64,000 bases of DNA from positions 1 to 64,000 of the forward strand of contig JAFKEE010000045.1 of assembly GCA_017307505.1 (NCBI GenBank), written 5' to 3'. The notes below the pieces were generated by a model. The model was not told the origin of the DNA. It made no database searches and saw only the letters and a list, made by a program, of their open reading frames with translations. Each line of letters begins with the position of its first letter. Position 1 is the stretch's first letter. The DNA comes from Acidobacteriota bacterium. GTDB lineage: Bacteria > Acidobacteriota > Terriglobia > Bryobacterales > Bryobacteraceae. Made by a program: the position numbers and the translations under genes. Positions 16,836-26,169 of this stretch are shown here, piece after piece.

Positions 16836-18957
16836 GCCGTTCGTGGCAATCACTCGGCGGCAGGCAATGCAGACTCCCCTGGCGGGACTTCTTTCCCAGG
16901 CGCCTGGTCCCCTCATTGATCGCCGCAGCCTGGTCCGCCGGCACAATCCCGTACTGCACCTGCTTGATCCCATGAGTCCGCTCTCCGTCGGGAATGGCGA
17001 GTTCGCCTTTACCGGGGATATCACCGGACTGCAGACCTTTCCCGACGCCTACGAGAAGGGGATCCCCCTGTGCACGCAATCTCAGTGGGGTTGGCACAGC
17101 TTTCCGGCACCAGTTGGGGTTTCCGCGCGGGATTTCCGCACTGAGAGATTCGACACGCATGGCCGCATGGTGGGCTATCCCACCAGCTCAGAAGGGCAGA
17201 AGCCGCTCTTCGACTGGCTGCGCGAGAATCCCCACCGCCTGAACCTGGGCCGCATCGGCTTGCGGCTTCGCAGGAGCAGCGGTTCGGACGCCGGGCCGGA
17301 TGACCTGCAGGGCGTCGAGCAGACCCTCGATCTTTGGTCCGGGCTGATGAGCAGCCGGTTCTCCCTGGAGGGTGTTCCCGTCAAAGTGGAGGTCGGCTGT
17401 CATCCGGAATTCGATCTGCTGGCCATCGTCGTGGAATCGCCGCTGGTCACCCAGAAACGGCTGGATATCGTGCTGTCCTTTCCTTACGGTTCGCCGCAGG
17501 TGAATGCTGCCGATTGGCAGAAGACCGACGCGCACAATACGACCCGCCGCCTGGTGACGCCCGCCGAAGCCGAACTGCAGCGGCGCATGGATGGCACCCA
17601 ATACTACGTCCGCGCCGCCTATGAGGGTGGGGAACTGGTGGACGAAGCGCCGCACACCTTTGTACTGAAGGCCCGCACAGGCGCGGCGAAGCTCACATTT
17701 CGTTGCCTGTTCAGCGCGAAGCCGCCGACCACACCCACGCCGCCGGTGGCCGCAGTCTTTGAGGCCGCGAAACAGCATTGGTCGAAGTTCTGGAGCACCG
17801 GCGGAGCAGTGGAACTGGAGGGCAGCACCGATGCCCGCGCGCGGGAGCTGGAGCGCCGCATTGTCCTCTCCCAGTACCTCACCGCCATTCAGTGTGCCGG
17901 CTCCCTGCCGCCCCAGGAGACCGGGCTCACCTGCAACAGCTGGTACGGGAAGTTTCACCTGGAGATGCACTGGTGGCACGCGGTCCACTTCGCCTATTGG
18001 GACCGCCTGCCGCTGCTGGAGCGCAGCCTCGATTTCTATCGTAAGAATCTTGCAGCCGCGCAAAGCCTGGCCGCGCGCCAGGGGTACCGCGGAGCGCGCT
18101 GGCCGAAGATGGTGGGACCGGACGCGCAGGACAGTCCTTCGCCCATTGGTCCGCTGCTTGTGTGGCAGCAGCCCCATCCCATCTACTACGCCGAGCTTTG
18201 CTACCGGGCCAAGCCAGTTGCGGCGACGCTGACCAGGTATCGGGACGTTGTCTATCAGACGGCCGAGTTCCTTTCCTCCTTTGCCTGGTTTGATGCAAAG
18301 CGGGGCGAGTATGTGCTGGGTCCGCCGGTGATCCCAGCTCAGGAGAATCACCCGCCGCGGGAAACCTGGAATCCAACCTATGAACTCGCCTACTTCCGCT
18401 GGGCCTTGGAAGTGGCACAGCAGTGGAGAGTGCGAGCCGGTCTGACCCGGGAACCGAAGTGGGAAGACGTACGCACGAAGCTGGCTCCGCTGCCGGTGAA
18501 GGACGGTCTTTACCTGGCGCATGAGAACTGCCCGCAGACCTTCACGGAGCGAAATCGGGATCACCCCTCGATGCTGGCGGCTCTCGGCGTGCTGCCCGGC
18601 CCGGGTGCCGATCCGGAGACGATGCGCGCAACACTCAAGAAAGTAATGGGCTCGTGGAAGTGGGCGGATACCTGGGGGTGGGATTACCCGATGACCGCCA
18701 TGACCGCGGCGCGATTGGGCGAGCCCGAAATCGCCGTCGACGCACTGCTGCTCGAGACCCAGAAGAACAAGTATCTGCCCAATGGCCACAACTACCAGCG
18801 GCCCGGTTTACATCTGTATCTGCCGGGCAACGGCGGATTGCTCACCGCCGTGGCGCTGATGGCCGCCGGTTGGGAGAACGGCCCGGCCGGTCCAGCGCCT
18901 GGCTTCCCTAGGCAGGGCTGGAATGTCCGGATGGAAGGACTGAAACGGGTCATCTAG
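16834..18957 (+). CDS. Exported glycoside-hydrolase-like protein of the (alpha/alpha)6-barrel type
   Basis: A protein of about 707 residues. The N-terminus is Tat-like (AITRRQAMQTPLAGLL), which argues for starting at 16834 or at the GTG at 16843 and not further upstream. Residues about 45-300 are beta-rich with LSVGNGEFAFTGDITGLQT, as in the N-terminal domain of GH65/GH95-like enzymes. The C-terminal half has helix pairs and the conserved-looking LTCNSWYGKFHLEMHWWH and WNPTYELAYF segments that would line a barrel cleft. Substrate unknown. The stop overlaps the convergent tadA by four bases. GH65-like is inferred from architecture, so the exact family is uncertain. Confidence 0.7.
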   Translation: MPFVAITRRQAMQTPLAGLLSQAPGPLIDRRSLVRRHNPVLHLLDPMSPLSVGNGEFAFTGDITGLQTFPDAYEKGIPLCTQSQWGWHSFPAPVGVSARDFRTERFDTHGRMVGYPTSSEGQKPLFDWLRENPHRLNLGRIGLRLRRSSGSDAGPDDLQGVEQTLDLWSGLMSSRFSLEGVPVKVEVGCHPEFDLLAIVVESPLVTQKRLDIVLSFPYGSPQVNAADWQKTDAHNTTRRLVTPAEAELQRRMDGTQYYVRAAYEGGELVDEAPHTFVLKARTGAAKLTFRCLFSAKPPTTPTPPVAAVFEAAKQHWSKFWSTGGAVELEGSTDARARELERRIVLSQYLTAIQCAGSLPPQETGLTCNSWYGKFHLEMHWWHAVHFAYWDRLPLLERSLDFYRKNLAAAQSLAARQGYRGARWPKMVGPDAQDSPSPIGPLLVWQQPHPIYYAELCYRAKPVAATLTRYRDVVYQTAEFLSSFAWFDAKRGEYVLGPPVIPAQENHPPRETWNPTYELAYFRWALEVAQQWRVRAGLTREPKWEDVRTKLAPLPVKDGLYLAHENCPQTFTERNRDHPSMLAALGVLPGPGADPETMRATLKKVMGSWKWADTWGWDYPMTAMTAARLGEPEIAVDALLLETQKNKYLPNGHNYQRPGLHLYLPGNGGLLTAVALMAAGWENGPAGPAPGFPRQGWNVRMEGLKRVI

Positions 18958-19439
18958 CGGCGAGCGCGGAAGAACTGCTCCAGCAGGGCGACACAATCCG
19001 CGGCCATCACACCTTCCACCACTTGTACGCGGTGGTTTAACAACTCGCTGTCGGCGATGCGGAACTTGCTGCGCACGCCGCCGAAGCGCAGATCCCGGCC
19101 TCCGAACACCAGGCGCGCCAGGCGCGCATTCACCAGCGCTCCGGCACACATCGCGCAGGGCTCCAAGGTTGCGTAAATTGTTGCATTCTCAAGCCGGTAA
19201 TTGCCGGTTTGGGCGGCTGCCTGGCGAATGGCCTGGATTTCGGCGTGCGCCGTGGGATCATGCAGGGCGATCGGGCGGTTCCAGCCTTCGCCGATCACGG
19301 TATTCTCGACGACGATCACCGCGCCGACCGGCACCTCACCCGACTCCGCCGCCTGCTGAGCGAGCGCCAATGCCCGCCTCATCCACTTTTCGTCGTCCGT
19401 TTCTGACCATTTGTCCATGTTGCGTGCCAATTCATCCAT
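18954..19439 (-). CDS. tadA: tRNA-adenosine deaminase TadA-like nucleoside deaminase
   Basis: A 161-residue zinc deaminase. The metal and catalytic residues are complete: His65-Ala-Glu67 (TAHAEI) and Cys95/Cys98 (EPCAMC). The MRRALALAQQAAESGEVPVGAV N-terminal segment is typical of TadA, which converts A34 of tRNA-Arg(ACG) to inosine. The second Met (MDKWSE, residue 8) is an equally possible start. Guanine deaminases of the same fold are the alternative, but the MCAGAL and GGRDLRFGG context favours TadA. Confidence 0.9.
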   Translation of the reverse strand: MDELARNMDKWSETDDEKWMRRALALAQQAAESGEVPVGAVIVVENTVIGEGWNRPIALHDPTAHAEIQAIRQAAAQTGNYRLENATIYATLEPCAMCAGALVNARLARLVFGGRDLRFGGVRSKFRIADSELLNHRVQVVEGVMAADCVALLEQFFRARR

Positions 19440-19469
19440 TCCTGGCGAACTACTTCAAAGAGTTGCTCG

Positions 19470-19475
19470 TAGAAT
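19470..19475 (+). promoter_or_regulatory. Possible -10 box of the ABC exporter operon
   Basis: TAGAAT ends 10 bases before the first permease ATG, with only a short leader and no Shine-Dalgarno sequence in between. Confidence 0.45.
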
Positions 19476-19485
19476 GGACTGAGCC

Positions 19486-20646
19486 ATGAGATACCTGCCC
19501 TTGATTGTAAAGAACTGCCTGCGGAATCGCCGGCGCAGTCTCCTGACGATCGCCAGCCTGGCCATCTCGTTGTGCCTGCTGGGTGTGATGATGGCCCTGT
19601 ATTACGCCCTGTTCCTGGGCGCGCCCGCCAAGTCGCAGGCGCGGCGCCTGGTGACGCGGCATAAAGTCTCCATCGTCTTCCAGATGCCGATTTATTACCG
19701 GGACCAGATCCGCAATGTGAAGGGTGTGGAAGAGGTAGCCATCTGGCAGTGGTATGGCGGTGTTTACAAGGACTCGAGGGACCAGCGCAACTTCTTCCCG
19801 CGGATCGGCGTGGAGGCGGACAAACTCTTCAAGGTCTACGGCGAGTATTCGATCCCGGAAGACCAGAAGAAGGCCTTCATTCAGGATCCGGCCAGTTGCG
19901 TCGTGGGGAAGGCCCTGGCGGACCGCTTCGGCTTCAAGGTCGGCGACAAGATCCTGATCAAGGGAGACATCTTCCCGTTCGACCTCGATCTCACCATCCG
20001 TGGCATCTACACCTCGTCGGAGACGTCGGATGAGACGCTGTGGTTCAACTTCAAGTATCTGGAGAATGCCTTGCGCAACTCTTCGCGGCTGGCGGCCGGC
20101 ACGTTTACGATGCTGGCGAATGATCCGGCGGAAGTGCCGCGCATCGCCCGTGAGATCGACGCGCTGTTCGCCAATGCTCCAACGCCCACACACACGGAAT
20201 CGGAGTACGCGTTTGGCGTCTCGTTCCTGTCGTTCCTCGGCAACATCAAGGTGATCCTGATGAGCATCTGCGGGGCGGTGACGTTCACGATCCTTCTCAT
20301 CAGCGCCAACACGATGGCGATGAGCGTCCGGGAAAGGGTGCGCGAGGTAGGGGTATTGAAGACCCTGGGATTCCAGCAGACCACCATCCTCGGCATGATT
20401 CTGGGCGAGTCGGCGGTGATTGCGCTCATCGGCGGAGCCATCGGGCTGGCGATTGCCGAGTTGTTGTGCGGCGTGATCCGGCAGGGGCCGGCGATTGTCG
20501 ACCAGACCAAGACCCTTACCCTGCAGCCGCCGGTGATCGCGCTGCTGCTGGGCATCGCGATGGTGATCGGAATGGCGAGCGCAGTTGTGCCGGCCTGGAA
20601 CGCGGCCCGGACCAACATCATCGACGCACTGCGGTTCACCGACTAA
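19486..20646 (+). CDS. FtsX/MacB-type ABC transporter permease (first of a pair)
   Basis: A 386-residue inner-membrane permease. One N-terminal membrane helix (about 20-42), a periplasmic MacB-type core domain, then three helices (about 252-277, 303-330, 348-372) form the usual four-helix MacB/LolCE/DevC layout. The coupling segment SVRERVREVGVLKTLGF is well preserved. With the next permease, a membrane-fusion protein and an ATPase, it forms a type VII-like exporter that would push a substrate outward from the periplasm. The operon lacks a TolC-like gene. Confidence 0.9.
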   Translation: MRYLPLIVKNCLRNRRRSLLTIASLAISLCLLGVMMALYYALFLGAPAKSQARRLVTRHKVSIVFQMPIYYRDQIRNVKGVEEVAIWQWYGGVYKDSRDQRNFFPRIGVEADKLFKVYGEYSIPEDQKKAFIQDPASCVVGKALADRFGFKVGDKILIKGDIFPFDLDLTIRGIYTSSETSDETLWFNFKYLENALRNSSRLAAGTFTMLANDPAEVPRIAREIDALFANAPTPTHTESEYAFGVSFLSFLGNIKVILMSICGAVTFTILLISANTMAMSVRERVREVGVLKTLGFQQTTILGMILGESAVIALIGGAIGLAIAELLCGVIRQGPAIVDQTKTLTLQPPVIALLLGIAMVIGMASAVVPAWNAARTNIIDALRFTD

Positions 20647-20661
20647 GCGGAGAAAGAGACC

Positions 20662-21828
20662 ATGGCGATTCCAATCACCTACAACATCCGGAACCTGGCG
20701 GTCCGCAAGACCACGACGGTGATGACCGCGCTCGGCATTGCGCTGACGGTGGCGGTGCTGCTGGCTGCCTTCTCATTGGTGGAAGGACTGAAGACCGCGT
20801 TCGAGGGCTCCGGGCATCCGCTGAACGTGCTGGTCACGCGCAAGGGCTCCGATTCCGAGTTGAGCTCGAACTTCCAGCGCTCCGTGTTCAACGACATGAA
20901 GTTCAAGCAGGGTATTGCGAAAGATTCCAAAGGCGACCCTCTGGCTTCGCTGGAGATGGTGACCGTGATCACGCTGGCCAGCGAAGAATTTCCGGAAGGG
21001 ACGAACGTGAACGTCCGCGGCGTGACGCCCACGGGGATTGAGATCCGCGACGACTCGAAGATCATTGAGGGCCGCTGGTTCACACCGGGCCGCCGCGAAG
21101 TGACCGTGGGGAGTTCAGTCGCAAAACGCTACCCTGCTGCGCACCTGGGCGGCAAGCTGAAATTCGGCCGTGGCGAATGGGATGTGGTCGGGGTCTTTGA
21201 CACGCCGCAAATGGCTCGGAAGTCTGAAATCCTGACCGATCTCAATCAGGCGGCGGGCGATTTTGAACGCACCGAGGTGCTGAGCTCGGCGCTTATCCGG
21301 GCGACGGATGAGGTGGCCCGGCAGGCGCTGGTGAACGACCTCAGCTACGACTCGAAGCTGAATGTCCAGGCTAAGACGGAGAAGGAATACTACGCGATGC
21401 AGACGTCCTCCGGCGACCTGGTGAAGTACCTCGGGACGTTCGTAGCCTTCATCATGGCGATCGGCAGCTGTTTCGCGGCCATGAACACCATGTACGCGGC
21501 CGTGGCGCGCCGCTCCAAGGAAATCGGCACGCTCCGCATCCTGGGCTTCTCCCGGGTTGCCATCATGACCAGCTTCCTGGCGGAGTCCCTGATGCTCGCC
21601 ACCTTGGGCGGCATTCTGGGCATCATGCTGGTCTTGCCGCTGAACGGGATCTCCACTGGAATTGGCAGCAACGTCACGTTTTCTGAGGTGGCGTTCCAAC
21701 TGAGGGTTTCCCCGGAGATCATGGTGCGTGGGTTGCTCTTTGCTCTCTTTATGGGCGCATTCGGCGGCCTGTTGCCCGCCTTCAGCGCCGCGCGTAAGCA
21801 GATCCTTGTTGCTCTGCGGCAGATCTAG
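20662..21828 (+). CDS. FtsX/MacB-type ABC transporter permease (second of a pair)
   Basis: A 388-residue homologue of the preceding permease with the same order: N-terminal helix ([17 protein letters not shown]), periplasmic domain, three C-terminal helices and the coupling segment [17 protein letters not shown]. The two probably form a heterodimer. It starts 16 bases after the first permease, with GGAG before the ATG. Confidence 0.9.
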   Translation: MAIPITYNIRNLAVRKTTTVMTALGIALTVAVLLAAFSLVEGLKTAFEGSGHPLNVLVTRKGSDSELSSNFQRSVFNDMKFKQGIAKDSKGDPLASLEMVTVITLASEEFPEGTNVNVRGVTPTGIEIRDDSKIIEGRWFTPGRREVTVGSSVAKRYPAAHLGGKLKFGRGEWDVVGVFDTPQMARKSEILTDLNQAAGDFERTEVLSSALIRATDEVARQALVNDLSYDSKLNVQAKTEKEYYAMQTSSGDLVKYLGTFVAFIMAIGSCFAAMNTMYAAVARRSKEIGTLRILGFSRVAIMTSFLAESLMLATLGGILGIMLVLPLNGISTGIGSNVTFSEVAFQLRVSPEIMVRGLLFALFMGAFGGLLPAFSAARKQILVALRQI

Positions 21829-21853
21829 CTTGATTCAGGTTTTGTACAAAAAC

Positions 21854-23200
21854 ATGGACTCGGAAATCAAAAGTCTTCGAATCGATCGATCGGCGGAAAC
21901 GCACTCAGGCGGCCCGAAGTGGGCGACGCGATGGATCCTCATCGGTATCGCGCTCTTCGTCCTGCTGGGGGGCGGCGCCACTGTGTATAAGAAGATGAAC
22001 TCGGCACTGGAGGTGACCACGGCGCGGGCGCAGGCGCAGCAGACCGCCGGCGGCTCGAACCAGGCGGTCATTCTGAATGCGACAGGTTACATCATCGCCG
22101 CGCATAAGATCCAGGTGGCTTCCAAGGTTGTCGGCAAAGTGGCTTGGATTGGAGTGGAGAAGGGCGATCGCGTCAAAGAAGGGCAGATCATCGTCCGCCT
22201 GGAAGACGACGAGTACAAGGCTCAGCTTCAGCAGGCCACCGGGCAGTTGATGAACCTGCAGGCGCGGCTGGATGAGCTGCAGAACGGCTCACGGCCGGAA
22301 GAGATCGCTGCGGCCAAGGCCAACGTGGAACAGGCGAAGGCCGACCTTGAAAACGCCCGCATCGCCCTGTCGCGGACGAAGCAGTTACAGAGCGAAGGCG
22401 TGATGTCGAAGTCGAGCCTGGACGACGCCGTGGCCCGGTACGACTCCGCCGTGGCCCGCGTGAATTCGCTCCAGAAAAACTACGAACTGGTGCACCTTGG
22501 CCCCCGCAAGGAGCAGGTCGATGCGGTGAAGGGCCAGATCGAGCAGGCCAAGGGCGTTGTGGCTTTCATGCAGACGCAGTTGAACAACACGATCATCCGG
22601 GCTCCCGTCACGGGCACGATCCTGGAACGCGTCGTGGAGCGCGGCGAGTTCGTAACCACCAGCTTTGTGGGCGATCGCGGCGCCAAGGGCTTCGTCGTTT
22701 CACTGGCTGACCTGAACGACCTGCGAGTGGAACTCGACATCTCGCAGAACGATTTCAACAAACTGGGTTCGCGGCAGAGCGGCGTGATTACGGTGGATGC
22801 CTATCCGGACAAGAAATGGGAAGGCCGCATCGACGAAATCTCGCCGGAGGCGAACCGGCAGAAGGCCACCGTTCAGGTGAAGGTGAAGGTTCTGAACCCG
22901 GATGAGTTCCTGCGGCCGGAGATGAATGCTTCCGTGGCGTTCCTCTCCGACGAAAAGCCGCGCGCCGCGGCCGCGCCGGCTGCCGCCGGCAAACCCGTCG
23001 TATTCATTCCGCCATCCACTGTCCGCAATGATCACGTTTTCATTGTGGTTGGCGACAAGGTGGTCGATCGCGCGATCAAAACCAGCGGCAATACGCAACA
23101 GGGTCTTCGCGTGGAAGACGGACTGATCGGCGGTGAGGATCTCGTCGTCGATCCGCCCGCCGAACTGAAGGACGGCATGAAAGTCCAAAGGAAAAAGTGA
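21854..23200 (+). CDS. HlyD/RND-type periplasmic adaptor (membrane-fusion protein)
   Basis: A 448-residue membrane-fusion protein. An N-terminal membrane anchor lies at about residues 26-44. Then come a first lipoyl half-motif (GKVAWIGVEKGDRVKEGQII), a long helical hairpin with heptads (about 125-240, ending NTIIRAPVTGTILERVVERGE), and beta-barrel and membrane-proximal parts. It links the two permeases to the outer membrane. The in-frame ATG at 21854 is used; the frame is open further upstream inside the permease gene but without homologous sequence. Twelve bases separate it from the ATPase gene. Confidence 0.9.
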   Translation: MDSEIKSLRIDRSAETHSGGPKWATRWILIGIALFVLLGGGATVYKKMNSALEVTTARAQAQQTAGGSNQAVILNATGYIIAAHKIQVASKVVGKVAWIGVEKGDRVKEGQIIVRLEDDEYKAQLQQATGQLMNLQARLDELQNGSRPEEIAAAKANVEQAKADLENARIALSRTKQLQSEGVMSKSSLDDAVARYDSAVARVNSLQKNYELVHLGPRKEQVDAVKGQIEQAKGVVAFMQTQLNNTIIRAPVTGTILERVVERGEFVTTSFVGDRGAKGFVVSLADLNDLRVELDISQNDFNKLGSRQSGVITVDAYPDKKWEGRIDEISPEANRQKATVQVKVKVLNPDEFLRPEMNASVAFLSDEKPRAAAAPAAAGKPVVFIPPSTVRNDHVFIVVGDKVVDRAIKTSGNTQQGLRVEDGLIGGEDLVVDPPAELKDGMKVQRKK

Positions 23201-23212
23201 AGGAGCTGAGCC

Positions 23213-23929
23213 ATGAGTGAAGTTGTCATCAAAACCCGCAAGCTGACGAAGGAATACGTCCGCGACGAGTTTCATGTCGTGGCCCTCCGCGATGCCGATA
23301 TCGAGATCCACCGTGGCGAGTTTGTCGCTCTGATGGGACCGTCGGGGTCCGGCAAGTCCACGCTGCTGCACCTGGCGGCGGCGATGGACCGCCCTACGAA
23401 GGGCGAAATCGAAGTGCTGGGCTCGAAGCTGAATACACTCTCCGACGGCGACATCGCCCGCTGGCGCAACCGCCACGTGGGGTTTGTCTTCCAGAGCTTC
23501 AACCTCATTCCCGTGCTCACGGCCCTGGAGAACGTCGAACTGCCGCTGAAGCTCACCCACCTGAAGAAGGCGGAACGGATCGCCCACGCCACCACCGCAC
23601 TGAAGCTCGTCGGGCTCGGCGACCGGCTGGGCCACTATCCCCGCCAGCTCTCCGGTGGCCAGGAACAGCGCGTCGCCATCGCCCGCGCGATCGTCACCGA
23701 CCCCGACATCCTGCTCTGCGACGAGCCGACCGGGAACCTCGATTCCAAGTCCGCCTCCGAGGTCCTGTCGCTGCTCTCCACCTTGAACAAAGAGCATGGG
23801 AAGACCATCGTTATGGTCACGCACGACCCGCATGCCGCGCATTATGCCTCCAAGGTTCGGTACATTGACAAGGGAGAGCTCCTGACCGAGGGCACCATGC
23901 CCGAGGACTGGAAATCCATGTCAGCCTGA
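23213..23929 (+). CDS. ABC transporter ATP-binding protein (MacB/LolD type)
   Basis: A 238-residue ATPase. Walker A is GPSGSGKST at residues 42-50, the Q-loop is [10 protein letters not shown], the signature is [14 protein letters not shown] and Walker B is [13 protein letters not shown], matching the LolD/MacB class that powers FtsX-type permeases. AAGGAG lies 7 bases before the ATG. It is the fourth gene of the exporter operon, and its TGA overlaps the ATG of the ATP-grasp gene by one base (TGATG). Confidence 0.95.
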   Translation: MSEVVIKTRKLTKEYVRDEFHVVALRDADIEIHRGEFVALMGPSGSGKSTLLHLAAAMDRPTKGEIEVLGSKLNTLSDGDIARWRNRHVGFVFQSFNLIPVLTALENVELPLKLTHLKKAERIAHATTALKLVGLGDRLGHYPRQLSGGQEQRVAIARAIVTDPDILLCDEPTGNLDSKSASEVLSLLSTLNKEHGKTIVMVTHDPHAAHYASKVRYIDKGELLTEGTMPEDWKSMSA

Positions 23930-24837
23930 TGCCTGCGCGCCTCGCCATCCTATACGAGCACCCTGAGTGGTTCCGTCCGCTGTTTGCGGAGCTGTCCAGG
24001 CAGGGCGTTCCCTATGAGGAATGGCGCGCGGATGAGCTGGTCTTCGACCTGGACGAGCAGGAATTTCCCGACCTGGTTCTGAACCGCATGAGCCCGTCGG
24101 CCGCCTTCCGCGGCCATGGACACGGGCAGTTTGCGGTCCGCGATTTCCTGACGCACCTGGAAACACGGCGCGTGGCCGTGGTCAACGGCGCCCAGGCCTA
24201 CGAGTACGAAGTCTCGAAGATCCGGCAGCACGACCTCTTCCGCCGCTGCGGTGCGCGCACGCCGCGAACCAGGGCCGTCAATCATCCTTCCGTACTGCAC
24301 AAGGCGGCCGAGGGGCTTGCATACCCACTCCTAGTCAAGCCGAATTGTGGCGGAGCCGGCGGCGGGATCCGGCGCGTCGATTCCGAACGCGATCTGGCGA
24401 GTGGCGAGTTCACCTTTGGCTGCGACCACACCGCGCTGGTGCAGGAGTTCATCCCCACCCGTGACGGTAGCTGCTACCGGATTGAGGTGCTCGACGGCGA
24501 GGTCCTCTACTGCGTGCGAATCCAGCGCGAGGGACAGGGCTTCAACCTGTGTCCGGCCGACGTCTGCCAGTCCGCGGCGAAGCCGGTCTTCACCCGTTGC
24601 GAACCGCTGCCGGAAGCGGCCGTGACTGCACTGGCCGTGGCCCGACTCGGGAAGATGGATGTCTGCGGCGTCGAGTACATGGTGGATCACCGCAGCGGCG
24701 ATCCCGTGTTCTACGATCTCAACGCGCTCTCCAATTTCGTGGTGAACGCGGAGGCTGTCGTCGGTTTCAATCCCACGAAACGGTTCGTCGAATATCTCAC
24801 CCGGCGGTTGTATTCGGCCGGACGGGCTCGTTACTGA
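23929..24837 (+). CDS. ATP-grasp (RimK-like) ligase coupled to an ABC exporter
   Basis: A 302-residue ATP-grasp enzyme. The central-domain Lys/Gly-loop YPLLVKPNCGGAGGGIRR and the C-terminal YDLNALSNF (metal-binding Asp/Asn) fit RimK-like carboxylate-amine ligases, and VQEF is the nucleotide hinge. Such enzymes attach amino acids or build peptides using ATP. It is translationally coupled to the exporter ATPase (TGATG), which suggests the ligase product and the exporter belong to one pathway, but the substrate is not readable. Glutathione-synthetase-like function is one alternative. Confidence 0.75.
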   Translation: MPARLAILYEHPEWFRPLFAELSRQGVPYEEWRADELVFDLDEQEFPDLVLNRMSPSAAFRGHGHGQFAVRDFLTHLETRRVAVVNGAQAYEYEVSKIRQHDLFRRCGARTPRTRAVNHPSVLHKAAEGLAYPLLVKPNCGGAGGGIRRVDSERDLASGEFTFGCDHTALVQEFIPTRDGSCYRIEVLDGEVLYCVRIQREGQGFNLCPADVCQSAAKPVFTRCEPLPEAAVTALAVARLGKMDVCGVEYMVDHRSGDPVFYDLNALSNFVVNAEAVVGFNPTKRFVEYLTRRLYSAGRARY

Positions 24838-24900
24838 CCGCCACTGAACCCCGGCGGCCGTCGTCGCGCATACACTGGATAGCGGTACATCGTGACTTCC

Positions 24901-26169
24901 ATGCGCTATCTGCTCTTCCTCCTGCCGCTGACCCTGTGCGGGCAACTCTTCCAGGCCGGTACGGCCCATCGTGAGATTACGCCGAAAGAGCCCGTTCCGA
25001 TGTGGGGCTATGGCTCCCGCCACGACATGCTCTCCGAAGGTGTCATGGACCCGCTGTACGCCGTGGCGCTGGTCCTCCGCACCGGGGACCAGAAGCTGGC
25101 GATCGTGGGGATGGACCTTGGCCGGGTGCCCGCGGAAGATTCGCTGCAGCGCATCCGGCAGCGTGTGAAGCAGCAGACGGGCATCGAAAACTCGTTCATC
25201 GCCGGGTCGCATACGCATCACGGTCCGGTGATGGAGTTGACGGATAAAGAAGGACGCGGCAAGGGCAGGTTCGACGCGGCCATCCGCTACTACGCGCAGA
25301 TGGAAGATGCCGTCGTCGAGGCCATTGTCGAGGCCAATTCCAGGCTGGCTCCGGCCCGGATGGCCACAGGCTCCGTGCAACTGCCCGGCTTCAATGTGAA
25401 CCGCCACACGAAGCTGGAACCCAAGCCCAGCGATCGCGAACTGGCGGTGCTGCGCATCGATGGCCTGGACGGAAAACCCATCGTGATCCTGGCGAACTTT
25501 GCCGCGCACCCCACCACCCTGCCGGACAAGACCATGAAGTTCTCAGCCGACTGGGTGGGCCAGATGAAGAACTGGGTCGGCGCGCAGGCTGGAGCTCCAG
25601 TGATGTTCATGCAGGGCGCCTCCGGAGACCAGTCGGTCAACCGGGAGAAGGGCGGCTACAAGGAGTACGGCGAGGCGATTGGTGCCGAGGTCTGGAAGCT
25701 GGCCCAGGGTCTGCAGCCCAAGGACGTGGAGAAGCCTACCCTGATCGTGAAGGAAGAGCGGTTCCCCTTCAAGGCGCGAGTGGATCTCTCGAATCCCATG
25801 GTTCACGGAATGTATGCGAAGGCGTTCTTCCCCGAGCTCATAACGAACTTTGAAGACGAGTACGTCGGCGGCGTTCAGCCCCGCCTCACCGTGGCGCTGC
25901 TCAACGGCGACATCGCGCTGGTAGGCGCCAGCGGAGAGTTCTTCTCGAATCATGCCATCCGGCTGAAAGAGCGGGCGCGCGTGAAGCAGTTGTTCTTCTT
26001 CGGCTACTGCAACGGCTACCACCAGTACTTCCCCACCATCGAAGCGGTGGCGGAAGGTGGCTACGGAGCCGATCCGACGGTATCGCCCGTGGCCGTCGGC
26101 GCCGGCGAGCAGCTCATGAATACGGCGCTGGTGTGGATCTATCAGATGTTAGGGAGGATCCGGCAGTGA
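24901..26169 (+). CDS. Neutral/alkaline ceramidase-like secreted hydrolase
   Basis: A 422-residue exported protein (signal peptide about 1-16) resembling the N-terminal catalytic domain of neutral/alkaline non-lysosomal ceramidases. The opening FQAGTAHREITPKEPVPMWGY, the metal-site motif SHTHHGP and the later NFAAHPTTLP and MQGASGDQSVN segments agree with that family, which uses zinc to cleave amide bonds in ceramides. It is shorter than full ceramidases because the C-terminal domain is missing, so the substrate may differ. A GTG at 24892 is an alternative start. Its stop overlaps the next gene's GTG by four bases. Confidence 0.8.
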   Translation: MRYLLFLLPLTLCGQLFQAGTAHREITPKEPVPMWGYGSRHDMLSEGVMDPLYAVALVLRTGDQKLAIVGMDLGRVPAEDSLQRIRQRVKQQTGIENSFIAGSHTHHGPVMELTDKEGRGKGRFDAAIRYYAQMEDAVVEAIVEANSRLAPARMATGSVQLPGFNVNRHTKLEPKPSDRELAVLRIDGLDGKPIVILANFAAHPTTLPDKTMKFSADWVGQMKNWVGAQAGAPVMFMQGASGDQSVNREKGGYKEYGEAIGAEVWKLAQGLQPKDVEKPTLIVKEERFPFKARVDLSNPMVHGMYAKAFFPELITNFEDEYVGGVQPRLTVALLNGDIALVGASGEFFSNHAIRLKERARVKQLFFFGYCNGYHQYFPTIEAVAEGGYGADPTVSPVAVGAGEQLMNTALVWIYQMLGRIRQ

